Assembly (NCBI RefSeq): GCF_014642635.1
Contig: NZ_BMIQ01000003.1
Coordinates: 435,255 to 499,254, forward strand
Source: Aureimonas endophytica
GTDB lineage: Bacteria; Pseudomonadota; Alphaproteobacteria; Rhizobiales; Rhizobiaceae
Direction: 5' to 3'
DNA: 64,000 nt
The notes under the pieces are model-generated. The model was not told the origin of the DNA. It did not search any database and saw only the letters and a program-made list of their open reading frames with translations. Shown here piece by piece: positions 1-9,270 of this stretch; within the stretch, counting starts at the first letter, position 1; each line of letters opens with the position of its first letter. The position numbers and the translations under genes were made by a program.

Positions 1-1
1 G

Positions 2-811
2 CGCGGGGCGGTCACCTATCTGTGGAACGACGCGGAATGGAGCTGGTACACGCAGGGGCGCGAGGTGCTGACCTGGCATTGGAGCCCCACGAACGGCTTC
101 GCGCTCAACCATCCGGTGCGGGGCTGGAACGAGTGCCTGATCGCCTATGTTTTGGCGGCTTCCTCGCCGACCTTTCCGATCGCGCCGGCCGTCTATCATC
201 GTGGATATGCGGAAGGGCGCTTCTTCCTCAACCGCCGCATGCAGGAGGATATCGAACTGCCGCTCGGCCCCGATGGCGGCGGCCCGCTCTTCTTTGCGCA
301 TTACTCCTTCTGCGGCCTCGATCCGCGCGGCCTGCGCGACGCCTATGCGGACTACTGGGAGCAGAACGTCCGCCACACCCTGATCAACCGCGCCTACTGC
401 ATCCGCAACCCGAAGGGCTTCAAGGGCTATGGGCCGAACTGCTGGGGCCTGACCGCCAGCGACTCGATCGGTGGCTACGACGCGCATGCGCCGGACCACG
501 ATCTCTCGGTGATCAGCCCGACGGCCGCCCTATCGAGCCTGCCTTACGCGCCGGCCGAGGCGATGGCGGTGCTGCACCATCTCCACGACGATCTCGGCGA
601 CCGTCTCTGGGGCCGCTACGGCTTTCTCGACGCCTTCAGCGAGGAGCATGGCTGGGTGGCGGACTGGTTCCTCGGCATCGACCAGGGGCCCATCGTCACG
701 ATGATCGAGAACCATCGCAGTGGGCTGATGTGGCGTCTCTTCATGAGCGTTCCGGAGGTGCGGACCGGCCTCGCGCGATTGGGCTTCCAGTCCCCGGCGC
801 TCTCGGCATGA
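2..811 (+). CDS. Glycoamylase-like (PF10091, GH144-type) glucan hydrolase, 5'-truncated
   Basis: Only the last 269 residues lie in the window; the frame is open from base 2 with no start codon. The protein carries the C-terminal part of the PF10091 fold, with landmarks such as NHPVRGWNECL, GGPLFFAHYSF, FKGYGPNCWGLTASD and DQGPIVTMIENHRSG. In GH144 this fold is an endo-beta-1,2-glucanase releasing short sophoro-oligosaccharides; a related domain occurs in cyclic beta-1,2-glucan synthases. The stop overlaps the next start (ATGA), so the two genes are probably translationally coupled. The GH94 phosphorylase nearby supports beta-1,2-glucan as substrate, but that is inference. The signal peptide, if any, is outside the window. 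Confidence 0.85.
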   Translation, partial: RGAVTYLWNDAEWSWYTQGREVLTWHWSPTNGFALNHPVRGWNECLIAYVLAASSPTFPIAPAVYHRGYAEGRFFLNRRMQEDIELPLGPDGGGPLFFAHYSFCGLDPRGLRDAYADYWEQNVRHTLINRAYCIRNPKGFKGYGPNCWGLTASDSIGGYDAHAPDHDLSVISPTAALSSLPYAPAEAMAVLHHLHDDLGDRLWGRYGFLDAFSEEHGWVADWFLGIDQGPIVTMIENHRSGLMWRLFMSVPEVRTGLARLGFQSPALSA

Positions 812-2220
812 CCGATACCGACACCGATCTCGACGGCTGGATCGCCGGGCAGGCCGAGATCGCCGCGACGGCGATGCTGCGGGCCATCTCCGCCACGGAC
901 CTGGTGAAGCATCGGCCGGGATTCGGGCAGACGGTCGTTCCCCTCCCGGGTTCCGTGCTGGCCTCGCCGGTGCCGGCCTCCTACGACCCGGATCCCGACT
1001 ATTTCTTCCACTGGTACCGCGATTCCGCCATCGTCATCGACGCGCTGCGCGTGGCGCGGATCGAAGACCTCGTCGGCGATGTCGCCGAGACGCGCCTGCG
1101 GGAATTCGTCGAATTCACGCTGTCCCTGGATCGGATGGACCGCGACGGCCGTCCCGCCCATGCGAGGTTCCGGCAGGGCACCACGCCGGACTTCCTGCGC
1201 TTTGTCCGCGACGAGGCCGAGATCGGCCGCTGGACGGCGGATTGGGTGCGCGGCGAGACGCGCGTCAACCCGGACGCCACGCCGGACTTCACCCGCTGGG
1301 ACCGCCCGCAAGCCGATGGCGTCGCCTTGCGGGCCATCGCGCTTCTGCGCTGGCCGAACGGCGCGGACGAGGGCCTGCGCACCGGCCTGCGGGCGGTGAT
1401 CGAGGCCGATCTCGCCTTCACCCTCGCGCATGGCCGCGAGCCCTCCTTCGACATCTGGGAAGAGGAGCTCGGGCACCACTACTATACGACGCTCGTCCAG
1501 GCCGAGGCGCTCGGCCTCGGCGCGGCCTGGTTCGCCGAACTCGATCGACCCGTCGAGGCGCGGGCCTGCGCGGTGGGGGCCGACGAGCTCGCGTCCCGGC
1601 TCGGCGAGTTCTGGGACGGGAGGCTCGGCTTCATCCGCTCGCGGCGGGGCGTTTCGGGCGGCTCGGAGCGGAAGGCGCTCGACGCCGCCACGCTTCTCGC
1701 AGTGATTCATGCCGGCCGGGCGTCGGGGCCGCACAGCATCCTCGATCCCCGGGTCCAGGCGGGCGTCACGGCGCTCGAATCCCTGTTCGAGACCGCGTAC
1801 GCGATCAATCGCGACCGGCCGGCCGACCGGGGACCGGCGCTCGGCCGCTATGCCGGCGACGCCTATTACAGCGGCGGCGCCTATTATTTCTCGACGCTCG
1901 CGGCGGCCGAGTTCTACTATCGGCTGTCGGCGGCCTTGCGGGACGGCGCGGACCTGCCGGCCGCCGCCGAGAACGGGCGCTTCCGCGAGCGCCTTCCGGC
2001 GGGCCGCGACCGGCCGGCGAGCGCGGCGGCGGCCTTGCGCCAGGGCGATGCCATCATGGCGACCGTCAGGGCCTACACGCCGGCCTCGGGCGCGATGTCC
2101 GAACAGTTCGACCAGGGGACGGGCGAGCAGACCTCGGCCCGGCATCTCACCTGGAGCTACGCGGCCTTTATCACGGCGGCGGCGGCGCGTTCGGCCGCGA
2201 CAGGTCGCCGTCGAGCCTGA
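808..2220 (+). CDS. Glycoside hydrolase family 15 (glucoamylase-like) protein
   Basis: A 470-residue (alpha/alpha)6-barrel protein of GH15, the inverting glucoamylase family. The substrate-side motif YFFHWYRDSA is at about residues 65-74, the general-acid motif WEEELGHHYYT at 217-227 (Glu218/219), and the general-base motif at Glu432 followed by HLTWSYAAF. Both catalytic carboxylates are therefore present. No signal peptide is evident, so it probably acts in the cytoplasm. The ATG at 808 overlaps the preceding stop by four bases. The last 50 bp overlap the 3' end of the convergent GH94 gene. Classic GH15 enzymes cut alpha-linked glucans, but the neighbours suggest beta-1,2-glucan metabolism, so the true substrate is open. 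Confidence 0.88.
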   Translation: MTDTDTDLDGWIAGQAEIAATAMLRAISATDLVKHRPGFGQTVVPLPGSVLASPVPASYDPDPDYFFHWYRDSAIVIDALRVARIEDLVGDVAETRLREFVEFTLSLDRMDRDGRPAHARFRQGTTPDFLRFVRDEAEIGRWTADWVRGETRVNPDATPDFTRWDRPQADGVALRAIALLRWPNGADEGLRTGLRAVIEADLAFTLAHGREPSFDIWEEELGHHYYTTLVQAEALGLGAAWFAELDRPVEARACAVGADELASRLGEFWDGRLGFIRSRRGVSGGSERKALDAATLLAVIHAGRASGPHSILDPRVQAGVTALESLFETAYAINRDRPADRGPALGRYAGDAYYSGGAYYFSTLAAAEFYYRLSAALRDGADLPAAAENGRFRERLPAGRDRPASAAAALRQGDAIMATVRAYTPASGAMSEQFDQGTGEQTSARHLTWSYAAFITAAAARSAATGRRRA

Positions 2221-5200
2221 GGTCCCGCAAGGGCGAAGGCAGACACGGCACTCGCTCGCGCCGGCCGAACATCCGGCGAAGGCCGAGCGCGTGGCGGACG
2301 AGCATGTTTACGTAGAGCGCCGGTCCGCTCGAATAGATGCGCCAGCCGCCGTCGACCGCGATCGTGCCCTCGCGAACGCGCCCCCATTCGGCGCTCGCCT
2401 GATAGCGGTCGCGGAAGGCGGCGTCGCTGCTGGAAAAGTAGGTGTTGCGTTGCCGCAGCGCGGCGTGGCCCAGGCGGTCGGTCACGGAGATCGGGTTGAC
2501 CACCGCCAGCGCATCCCACAGCGCCTGCGGCTCGCCGAGCATCGCCATGGCTTCGGCATAGCGCAGATGCGAATGCGTATACATCAGCCCGATTTCCCGG
2601 CCGAAGAAGGCCGCCGACTCGGCGCGCCGGAAGATCGTCTCCGGGCCGCCATGATAGGCGAGCGGGCGCTCCATCAGCCGCACCCCGTCCGGAAAGGCGA
2701 GATGCTCGTGGATGAGATCGCGATGATGACGCGCCTGTTCCGGCGTGAACAGCCCGCCGATGATGCCCTGCGTCATCGGCAGCAGGGAGGCGCGCAGGCC
2801 TGTGCGCCGGTCGGCCGGATGCAGCAGGAGTTCCGGCTCGCCGCCGTCCGGCGGGAAGATCGCGTAGCCCGCGACCGTGCCGTCGCGCATCAGGAGGCGC
2901 TCGAAGTCGGCGTGCATCCGGTCGCCGAGCGCCGCGAGGCCCGCGGCCCGCTCCGCGTGGCCGGCGCGGCGCTGGATCTCGGCATAGCGGCTAACCTGCT
3001 GGGCGAGAAGCGCGACGGTCCAACTGCTGACCATCCGGTCGCGCAACTCGGGATCGACGGGCTGGAGGGAGTCGTTCCAGTCGCCGTGGCCGTAGCGGAT
3101 GAGCGCGGTGCCGGGCACGAACCGCTCGCCTACGGCCGCGAGCAGCCCCTCGACATGCGCCGAGACCGGGGTGACGGCTCCGATCGGCCGCGCCGCGTCC
3201 TCGCGCCGCCAGGGCACCGGCTCGTCCAGGATCGCCAGATCATTGGTCGCCTCGATATAGTCGCACAGCGCCTTCAGCGGCCAGACGATGACGTCGCCAT
3301 GCGCCTCCCGGCCCCTTATCTCGGCATAGGGTTCCAGCATGAACCATTGCGGCCAGTCGCGGGCCGCCTCGTCCTGCTGGGCGAACAAAAGACGCAGGAT
3401 CTCCTTCACCGGGGCGTCGTGCTCCAGCGCCAGGAGAAGCTCGACCGGCCCCTGGCAGACGTCGCGCGTGCCCCAGGCGGCTCCGGTATATTGCTCCAGC
3501 CCGTGCGGAACGGTCAGATGCACCATCGCGTCATGCACGAGCCAGGGGAAGGCGGTGTTGACGGCCTCGACATCGGCGTTTCCCGAAATGCCGCCGAGAC
3601 GAAGATCCCGGCTCACCTGCCGCCAGAAGCCGCCCGTCTTCCGGCGCGTGGCCGCCTCGTCGCCGTCGCGCGCGACCCGATCCGCCAGCGCTTCCGCTGC
3701 CGCCGCATCCGTCAGCGAGCCGGTGACGGCGAAGGCGAGCGCATGGGTCGGCACGGTGCGGATCGCCGCGTAGCCGCCGCTGCCCCGGAGGCCCTCCGCG
3801 TCGAGCAGTTCGTCCCCGCCGAGCGCGTCCACACAGGCCGGGTCGGCGACGACCAGCCGGTAGCTGGCGTCCGGATAGGTGCGGCCCCACAGATCCTCCG
3901 GGTCGGGCCGGAACGTGAAGCACCGGGCGGAGCGGTCGACGGCGACGCGCCCCCGATGCGCGAATTCCCGCGATCCGAGCACGAGACGGCCGAAGACGAG
4001 GAGGCGGCAGGGCGCTCCGTCGACAGCGACACGCCAATGCAGCGCGGGCTCGTCGGCCGAGATCACGGCCGATACCGTGACCGTGCGACCGGGTGTCCGG
4101 TAGATCCACCGGCAGTCCCCGAGCCCCATCTCGAAGGCGGAAGGCACCGCGAGCAGGCGCCAGCCTTCCTCGGTTTCGATCAGCATGCGCAGCCCGCCGT
4201 CGCGCAGGATGTTGAACGGATCGCGCGAGACCGAGAAGAGCTGGTGAAACGAGGTGTTGCCGATGGTGAGCTGGGCGCCGAACACGCCGTGCATCCAGGC
4301 GGTCGCGCTGAGCGTCGCCTCGTCCGGCAGCATGGCCCGCCCGCTGCGCAGGATCGCGCCGTGGCGCCGGGCCACCAGAAGCTCCTTGTCCCGCAGCACG
4401 ACATGCCGGTCGTGGCCGTCGCCCGGGACGAAGAAGGACAGAAGGCGTCCCTCGCGATGCTCCTCGTGCCGCCGTTCCGGATAGAGCGCCGCGATCGCTT
4501 CCGCGTCCAAGGGCTCCGAACGAAGCGCCAAAGCATCCTGAAGGAGGTTCCGTCGCGGCGTCGCGGTCGGAACCTCGCGCGGGACGAAGGTCGCGCCCGC
4601 CCGTTCGGCCATGGCCACGACGGCGAGATCCGCGTCGCCGGAAGCCGCGGGGTGATCGGGCTGGTAGAGGCCGAAGAAGGTCCAAGCGGCACTTTCTCCC
4701 GGCGCTATCGTCGCGGGCCGCGACTGGAGCGCGGCGCAAGCCGTCTCGGCCTGCAACCGGACGGAGGGCAGATCGCTGCCGAAGCCGGCCTCCAGTTCGT
4801 CGGCATCGCGGAAGGCCGGTCCCATCACCTGCCGGGCATCGGTGGCGAAGGCCGCCGCGCCGTCGAGACAGCCATGCGCCGCCCAAGGATGGGTCTCCCC
4901 CGAGCCGACACCGGCTTGCGCGAGATTCTGGCGGGTCATGAGCACCGGCCCGATCCGCTCGTGCCGGGCGACATGGTGATCGAGATATTGCGAGGCATAG
5001 GCCTCGTTGCCCATGAGAAAGCCCTGATCGCCGAGACCGAGGTCCTGGACGAGGACGGCGTCGCAGGAGAGGGGCTCCGCCGAGCCGTTCTCGACCTCCA
5101 CGCGCCAGAGCCAGAGCGCGCCGGACGGCGCGAGCGACAGGGTCAGGCGATAGGCGAGGCCCCGATCCTCGCCCTCCCAGACGGCGCGGTCGCGATCGAC

Positions 5201-5473
5201 CCCGAAGCGGCCGCGCGCGCGGGGTCCGCAAAGGTCGAGCTGCCGGGCGTCGGGACCACCGATGCGCAGCGTGATCCGTGCCAGCCCGCATCCGAGGGGC
5301 GAGCCGAGGACCTGCCCGATGAGGATGCGGTGTCCCCCGGCCTCATGCGCGAGCCCGAAGACGGTCCCGTTCGGCAGAAGATCGCAGACCAGGCCGCCGT
5401 CACCGGCGATCCGGCGCAGGCCGAGTTCGTCCTGCCGAGGTGTCGAGAACGATGCTGAAGGGACCTGCTCCAC
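2171..5473 (-). CDS. GH94 phosphorylase, probable 1,2-beta-oligoglucan phosphorylase type
   Basis: A very long 1100-residue protein. The N-terminal half has beta-sandwich-like sequence and the C-terminal half carries the GH94 catalytic (alpha/alpha)6 domain. The key motif GHGDWNDSLQP (about residues 796-806, Asp798 and Asp801) holds the GH94 general-acid Asp; TGAAWGTRDVCQGP precedes it. GH94 enzymes reversibly phosphorolyse beta-glucosides to alpha-glucose 1-phosphate. The length and the SLQP..D..L...MVSSWTVAL context match stand-alone 1,2-beta-oligoglucan phosphorylases better than the shorter (about 800 aa) cellobiose phosphorylases. It starts with GTG after a GGAG about nine bases upstream. 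It faces the GH144 and GH15 genes and overlaps the latter's 3' end. Family is secure; specificity is inferred. Confidence 0.85.
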   Translation of the reverse strand: MEQVPSASFSTPRQDELGLRRIAGDGGLVCDLLPNGTVFGLAHEAGGHRILIGQVLGSPLGCGLARITLRIGGPDARQLDLCGPRARGRFGVDRDRAVWEGEDRGLAYRLTLSLAPSGALWLWRVEVENGSAEPLSCDAVLVQDLGLGDQGFLMGNEAYASQYLDHHVARHERIGPVLMTRQNLAQAGVGSGETHPWAAHGCLDGAAAFATDARQVMGPAFRDADELEAGFGSDLPSVRLQAETACAALQSRPATIAPGESAAWTFFGLYQPDHPAASGDADLAVVAMAERAGATFVPREVPTATPRRNLLQDALALRSEPLDAEAIAALYPERRHEEHREGRLLSFFVPGDGHDRHVVLRDKELLVARRHGAILRSGRAMLPDEATLSATAWMHGVFGAQLTIGNTSFHQLFSVSRDPFNILRDGGLRMLIETEEGWRLLAVPSAFEMGLGDCRWIYRTPGRTVTVSAVISADEPALHWRVAVDGAPCRLLVFGRLVLGSREFAHRGRVAVDRSARCFTFRPDPEDLWGRTYPDASYRLVVADPACVDALGGDELLDAEGLRGSGGYAAIRTVPTHALAFAVTGSLTDAAAAEALADRVARDGDEAATRRKTGGFWRQVSRDLRLGGISGNADVEAVNTAFPWLVHDAMVHLTVPHGLEQYTGAAWGTRDVCQGPVELLLALEHDAPVKEILRLLFAQQDEAARDWPQWFMLEPYAEIRGREAHGDVIVWPLKALCDYIEATNDLAILDEPVPWRREDAARPIGAVTPVSAHVEGLLAAVGERFVPGTALIRYGHGDWNDSLQPVDPELRDRMVSSWTVALLAQQVSRYAEIQRRAGHAERAAGLAALGDRMHADFERLLMRDGTVAGYAIFPPDGGEPELLLHPADRRTGLRASLLPMTQGIIGGLFTPEQARHHRDLIHEHLAFPDGVRLMERPLAYHGGPETIFRRAESAAFFGREIGLMYTHSHLRYAEAMAMLGEPQALWDALAVVNPISVTDRLGHAALRQRNTYFSSSDAAFRDRYQASAEWGRVREGTIAVDGGWRIYSSGPALYVNMLVRHALGLRRMFGRRERVPCLPSPLRDLRLDGDLSRPNAPPPP

Positions 5474-5641
5474 GACCGCGTGCTCCGAAATTTACGCCTT
5501 CGCATGATGTAGGGCGCCACTGGGGGCCGCGCCCTAGCGCGGCATGCCAGCTTTTTGCGATGAGGCATCGCCGCGCCGCCCCTGCGGCCGCTTCGGGGAA
5601 CGCGCGCTTCGAGATAGGGTGCGACGGATGAGGAGAGCCGC

Positions 5642-6421
5642 ATGATCGCGTCGTCGACGATTCCCCTGTCGGCCAATCTGGGCTTCCTGTGGGGCGAGCT
5701 GGCATTGCCCGACGCCATTCGCAGCGCCAAGCGAGCGGGCTTTGCCGCCGTCGAATGCCACTGGCCCTTCGAGACCGATCCGGCCGCCGTGGCGGACGCG
5801 CTCGCCGAAACCGGCCTTCCCATGCTCTCGCTCAACACGCGGCGCGGGAAGCCCGGCGAAAACGGGCTGGCCGCTCTGCCGGGGCGCGAAGGAGAAGCGC
5901 GCGACGCCATCGCGGAGGCGGTCCGGTACGGCGCGCGGATCGGGGCGCGCTCGGTCCATGTCATGGCGGGGGCGGCCCGTGGGCTGGCGGGCGCGGAGGA
6001 GACCTTTCTGGCCAATCTCCGCTTCGCCGCCGATCTTGCGGGCGGCAACGGCATGGGCGTCCTCGTCGAACCCCTCAATCCGAGAGACGCGCCGAACTAT
6101 CTCCACGCGACCGTCGAGGAGACGGCCGCGCTTCTCCATCGCCTCGACCGGCCCGAAGTGCGCATCCTCTTCGACTGCTATCACCAGCAGATCATGGGCG
6201 GCGACCTTCTCAGGCGCTTCACCGCCCATCGGCACCTCATCGGGCACGTCCAGTTCGCGGCCGTCCCCTCGCGCGCCGAGCCGCATGGGGGCGAGGTGGC
6301 CTATCCCTGGCTCTTTCGAGCCTTCCGGGAGGCTGGTTACGAAGGCCATTTCGGCGCCGAATACAGGCCCGCCACCACAACCGGGGCGGGCCTTGCATGG
6401 ATGCGAGAATTCAAGGGCTGA
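5642..6421 (+). CDS. Hydroxypyruvate isomerase-family TIM-barrel protein
   Basis: A 259-residue xylose-isomerase-like TIM barrel of the Hyi/OtnI group. Metal and catalytic residues expected for the family are visible: Glu143 (VLVEPLN), Asp178 and His181 (LFDCYHQQ), His202 (GHVQF) and Glu240 (GAEYRP). Members isomerise hydroxypyruvate to tartronate semialdehyde or 2-oxo-tetronates to 3-oxo forms in the cytoplasm. A good ribosome site (GAGGAG) lies seven bases before the ATG. It is divergent from the GH94 gene and has no glyoxylate carboligase neighbour here, so the actual keto-acid substrate is uncertain. Confidence 0.85.
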   Translation: MIASSTIPLSANLGFLWGELALPDAIRSAKRAGFAAVECHWPFETDPAAVADALAETGLPMLSLNTRRGKPGENGLAALPGREGEARDAIAEAVRYGARIGARSVHVMAGAARGLAGAEETFLANLRFAADLAGGNGMGVLVEPLNPRDAPNYLHATVEETAALLHRLDRPEVRILFDCYHQQIMGGDLLRRFTAHRHLIGHVQFAAVPSRAEPHGGEVAYPWLFRAFREAGYEGHFGAEYRPATTTGAGLAWMREFKG

Positions 6422-6473
6422 CGGCGATCCGCCGTCTCGCCCCGCGGAAGATCGGCAGGACGGCATTGGGCAA

Positions 6474-7718
6474 TCAGATTTCCGATGCCAGCGCTCGCAG
6501 CGCCTGCTTGTCGGTCTCGAGGTCGAGAGCGAGTTCGGCCCGCTCCAGGGCCAGGCGCGCGTGCCGCCTTGCGGCATCCGCGAAGCCGGGATGGTCGAGG
6601 CGCGATAGCGTGCGCAGCGCCTTCTGAAGGCGGATGCCGACCTCCACCACGCCCGCGCCGTCCCGGCCGACCGCCAGGAACGCGTCGTCGAAGAGATCGT
6701 CGACGCGAAGCGGCGGCACGAAGACATTGTCGATCGCGCCCTCCTCGGCATCGGTCGGCGCGGCCCAGGCGGCGAGAACGCGCAGCAGGCGCCCGATCAC
6801 GTCGACCGCCGTGCCGAGATCGTTGGTGGCGGGCGACAGAGCTCGGCTGGCGACCTCCGTCAGGACACAGATGCCGAAGCGCGGGTCCTGATCGAAGGAT
6901 CGCCGGTCGCCGATCGTGAAACATGCCGAGAGCGCGGCCTCGTCGGCCGGTCCCCCGTCCACCGCGAGGATCGGTTCGGTCGGATCGGCCAGCTCGCCGG
7001 GAAGCCGGAGCACGAAGAGGCGGGCATCGGCGGCGGCGGCGAGTTGCGACAGGGCCTCGACATCGATGTGCTGCACGTAGCCGATGGCCCGCGAGGCGAC
7101 GAGCCTGGCGCCGGAGGGCAGCCCGGCCCGCCGGTCCGCCAGCGGCCGGCAGCCGAGATAGGGCGTGCTGCGGCGCTCGCGGATCGCCTCGATCGCCGCT
7201 TCCTCGACCCTCTGCGTCGTTTCCGTCACCCGGCCGAGGCGCGAGAGGTGGTCGATCCAGCGCAGCAGCGTCACCAGGATGAAGCCGATGACGAGGATCG
7301 TGACGCCGAAAAGGACAACGCGCCCCTCTTCGCCATAGATGCCGGTGGACAGAGCGATGATGCCGACGAGGCTGAACAGGAAGGAGCCGATGAAGGTCGA
7401 CAGCACGTTCTGGGTGGTCGAGTCCTCCATGATGAGGACATTGGCGCGGGGCGTGACGTTGCTGGTCGCGGCCGAATAGGCCGAGACCATGGTGGAGAGC
7501 GAGAAGGTCGTCACCGTCAGCATCGAGGAGGCGAGGATGCCGAGGATGTTGTCCACCGCGTCCGCTCCGATCCTGGCGGAAAGGCTCCACGAGATGTAGG
7601 GACTCGCCCAGGCGCCCAGCAGGGCGGTCGCGATGGCCAGGGCCGAGAACAGCCCGGCGCGGAACCAGATCCGCCGGGTCAGTCGGCGAAGGAGCCAGCG
7701 CCAGCGCCCGAGCGTCAT
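6474..7718 (-). CDS. DUF2254 family membrane protein
   Basis: A 414-residue protein of the DUF2254 family, whose function is unknown. The N-terminal third is hydrophobic, with about four membrane segments (roughly residues 17-35, 55-80, 105-125, 130-150). The polar C-terminal remainder includes the family-typical stretch SPATNDLGTAVDVI. The ATG is at 7718, because the sequence upstream in this frame is antisense to the CLC gene. It overlaps the stop of the CLC gene by four bases (ATGA), so the two form an operon and may work together in membrane ion homeostasis; that link is inference. Confidence 0.88.
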   Translation of the reverse strand: MTLGRWRWLLRRLTRRIWFRAGLFSALAIATALLGAWASPYISWSLSARIGADAVDNILGILASSMLTVTTFSLSTMVSAYSAATSNVTPRANVLIMEDSTTQNVLSTFIGSFLFSLVGIIALSTGIYGEEGRVVLFGVTILVIGFILVTLLRWIDHLSRLGRVTETTQRVEEAAIEAIRERRSTPYLGCRPLADRRAGLPSGARLVASRAIGYVQHIDVEALSQLAAAADARLFVLRLPGELADPTEPILAVDGGPADEAALSACFTIGDRRSFDQDPRFGICVLTEVASRALSPATNDLGTAVDVIGRLLRVLAAWAAPTDAEEGAIDNVFVPPLRVDDLFDDAFLAVGRDGAGVVEVGIRLQKALRTLSRLDHPGFADAARRHARLALERAELALDLETDKQALRALASEI

Positions 7719-9073
7719 GCGGTCTTCTCCATCTCGTCGGTCCGGCGGCGGCGCAGCACGTCGGCGACGTAGTTGCGCGACAGGCTGTGATAGAGCGGCC
7801 CGCCCGACACGAGGCGGGCCGTGCCGAAGCCGATGAGCGAGGCCAGCATCACCGGCACGACATTGCCCTGGTTGCCGGTCATTTCGAGGATGATGACGAA
7901 GGCGGTCATCGGCGCCTGGACGACGCCGGCGAAATAGCCGGCCATGCCGAGCGTGGCGGCGATGCCGGTGCTGCCCCCGAGCACGAGGCCGAGGGTCGAG
8001 CCGAGACCGGCCCCGACGGAGAGCGAGGGCGCGAAGATGCCGCCGGGAATGCCGGACACCATCGAGGCGAGCCCGGCCGCGAACTTGGCGAGAAAGAAGA
8101 AGGCGGGCAGGGGCGTTCCCTCGACGGCGGCGCGCGCCTGCTCGTAGCCCGTGCCATAGGTCGTTCCGCCGGTGAAGAGGCCGATCAGCGCGACAACGAG
8201 ACCGCAGCCGGCGGCGATGCCGACGATCCGACCGGGCGCGCCTTTCGTCCAGCGCCGGATCCGCCGGATCAGGCTGAGGGCGCCGGCGCTGAAGAGCGCG
8301 CCGAGCGCGCCGCCGGTGATTCCGCAGAGGACGACCAGAACCCAGCCGCTCGCCGAAGCGACGCTGGCCTCGCTGCGACCGAAATAGGTGTAGTTGCCGG
8401 TCAGCGCCAACGAGGCGAGGCCGGCCAGGACGACGGCGGACAGGACAAGACCGTTGGTGCGCGCCTCGTAGGCGCGGCCCATTTCCTCGATCGCGAAGAC
8501 GATGCCGGCGAGGGGCGTGTTGAACGCCGCCGCGATGCCGGCCGCGGAACCCGCCAGGATCAGCCCCCGCGCCTGCGCCATGCCGCCGAGGCGGCCCGCC
8601 GCCAGCATGATGGCGGCTCCGACCTGCACCGTCGGCCCCTCGCGGCCGATCGAGGCGCCGCACAGGAGGCCGACGAGGGTAAGGACGATCTTGCCGGAGG
8701 CGACACGCAGGGACAGAAGGAGACCGCGATCCTCGTCACGCTCCAGATGGCGGGCGGCGATCGCCTGTGGAATGCCGCTTCCCTGAGAATTGGGGAAGAA
8801 GCGCAGCGCCAGATAGCTCGACAGGGCGAAGCCGAGCGGCGGCAGGAGAAGCGCCGCGATCGGTCCTTGGGAAGCCTGCGCGTGCAAGGCGGCGAAGACC
8901 TGCTGCGCCCAATCGGCCAGCCTGGCGAAGACGACGCTGACGAGCCCCACCGCCAGGGCGCCCGACCAGAAGACGAGACGCGGGCGCCAGAGGCGCTTCG
9001 ACATCCAGACCGCGCGGGAGCGCCGCAGCATGGGGACGCGCCCGAGCCGGCGTCCCGGCGATCGTCGATTCAT
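7715..9073 (-). CDS. CLC-type H+/Cl- antiporter
   Basis: A roughly 452-residue polytopic membrane protein of the CLC family. The chloride-selectivity motifs GSGIP (about 98-102), GREGP (about 143-147) and GGIFAPSL are all present, plus a C-terminal Tyr in GGPLYHSL. The gating Glu in GREGP and the internal proton Glu in GIVFAIEEM (ClC-ec1 Glu203 equivalent) are both kept, so an exchanger is more likely than a channel. There is no CBS domain. I chose the ATG at 9073; a GTG at 9082 is possible, and neither has a strong ribosome site. It is the first gene of a two-gene operon with the DUF2254 gene. Confidence 0.92.
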   Translation of the reverse strand: MNRRSPGRRLGRVPMLRRSRAVWMSKRLWRPRLVFWSGALAVGLVSVVFARLADWAQQVFAALHAQASQGPIAALLLPPLGFALSSYLALRFFPNSQGSGIPQAIAARHLERDEDRGLLLSLRVASGKIVLTLVGLLCGASIGREGPTVQVGAAIMLAAGRLGGMAQARGLILAGSAAGIAAAFNTPLAGIVFAIEEMGRAYEARTNGLVLSAVVLAGLASLALTGNYTYFGRSEASVASASGWVLVVLCGITGGALGALFSAGALSLIRRIRRWTKGAPGRIVGIAAGCGLVVALIGLFTGGTTYGTGYEQARAAVEGTPLPAFFFLAKFAAGLASMVSGIPGGIFAPSLSVGAGLGSTLGLVLGGSTGIAATLGMAGYFAGVVQAPMTAFVIILEMTGNQGNVVPVMLASLIGFGTARLVSGGPLYHSLSRNYVADVLRRRRTDEMEKTA

Positions 9074-9270
9074 CTTCTGCACCGGGCGGGACCATGGCTT
9101 CCAGACGGAACCCGTGATGGCGAAACCGGCGGCGATTGTCGAGCGGGATCGGCGCGGGCAGTTCGATCTCGTTGCCGATGGCAGTCAGCGTCAGCGTGAG
9201 CCGATCAAACCCTTTTCCGAGACCCCGGACCTTGCGCCGGGTCTCGGCGTCGGCGCGCCCGGCGCCGGCT

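Noticed and set aside
616-2145. A minus-strand open frame of about 500 codons opposite the GH144 and GH15 genes
   Set aside because: GH144 and GH15 catalytic motifs are on the plus strand; the minus frame is Arg-rich with no domain.
1709-5458. A plus-strand open frame of about 1250 codons
   Set aside because: It is Arg/Pro/Ala-rich and low in motif content, and lies antisense to the GH94 gene. Absence of stops reflects the high GC content; the minus strand carries recognisable GH94 motifs.
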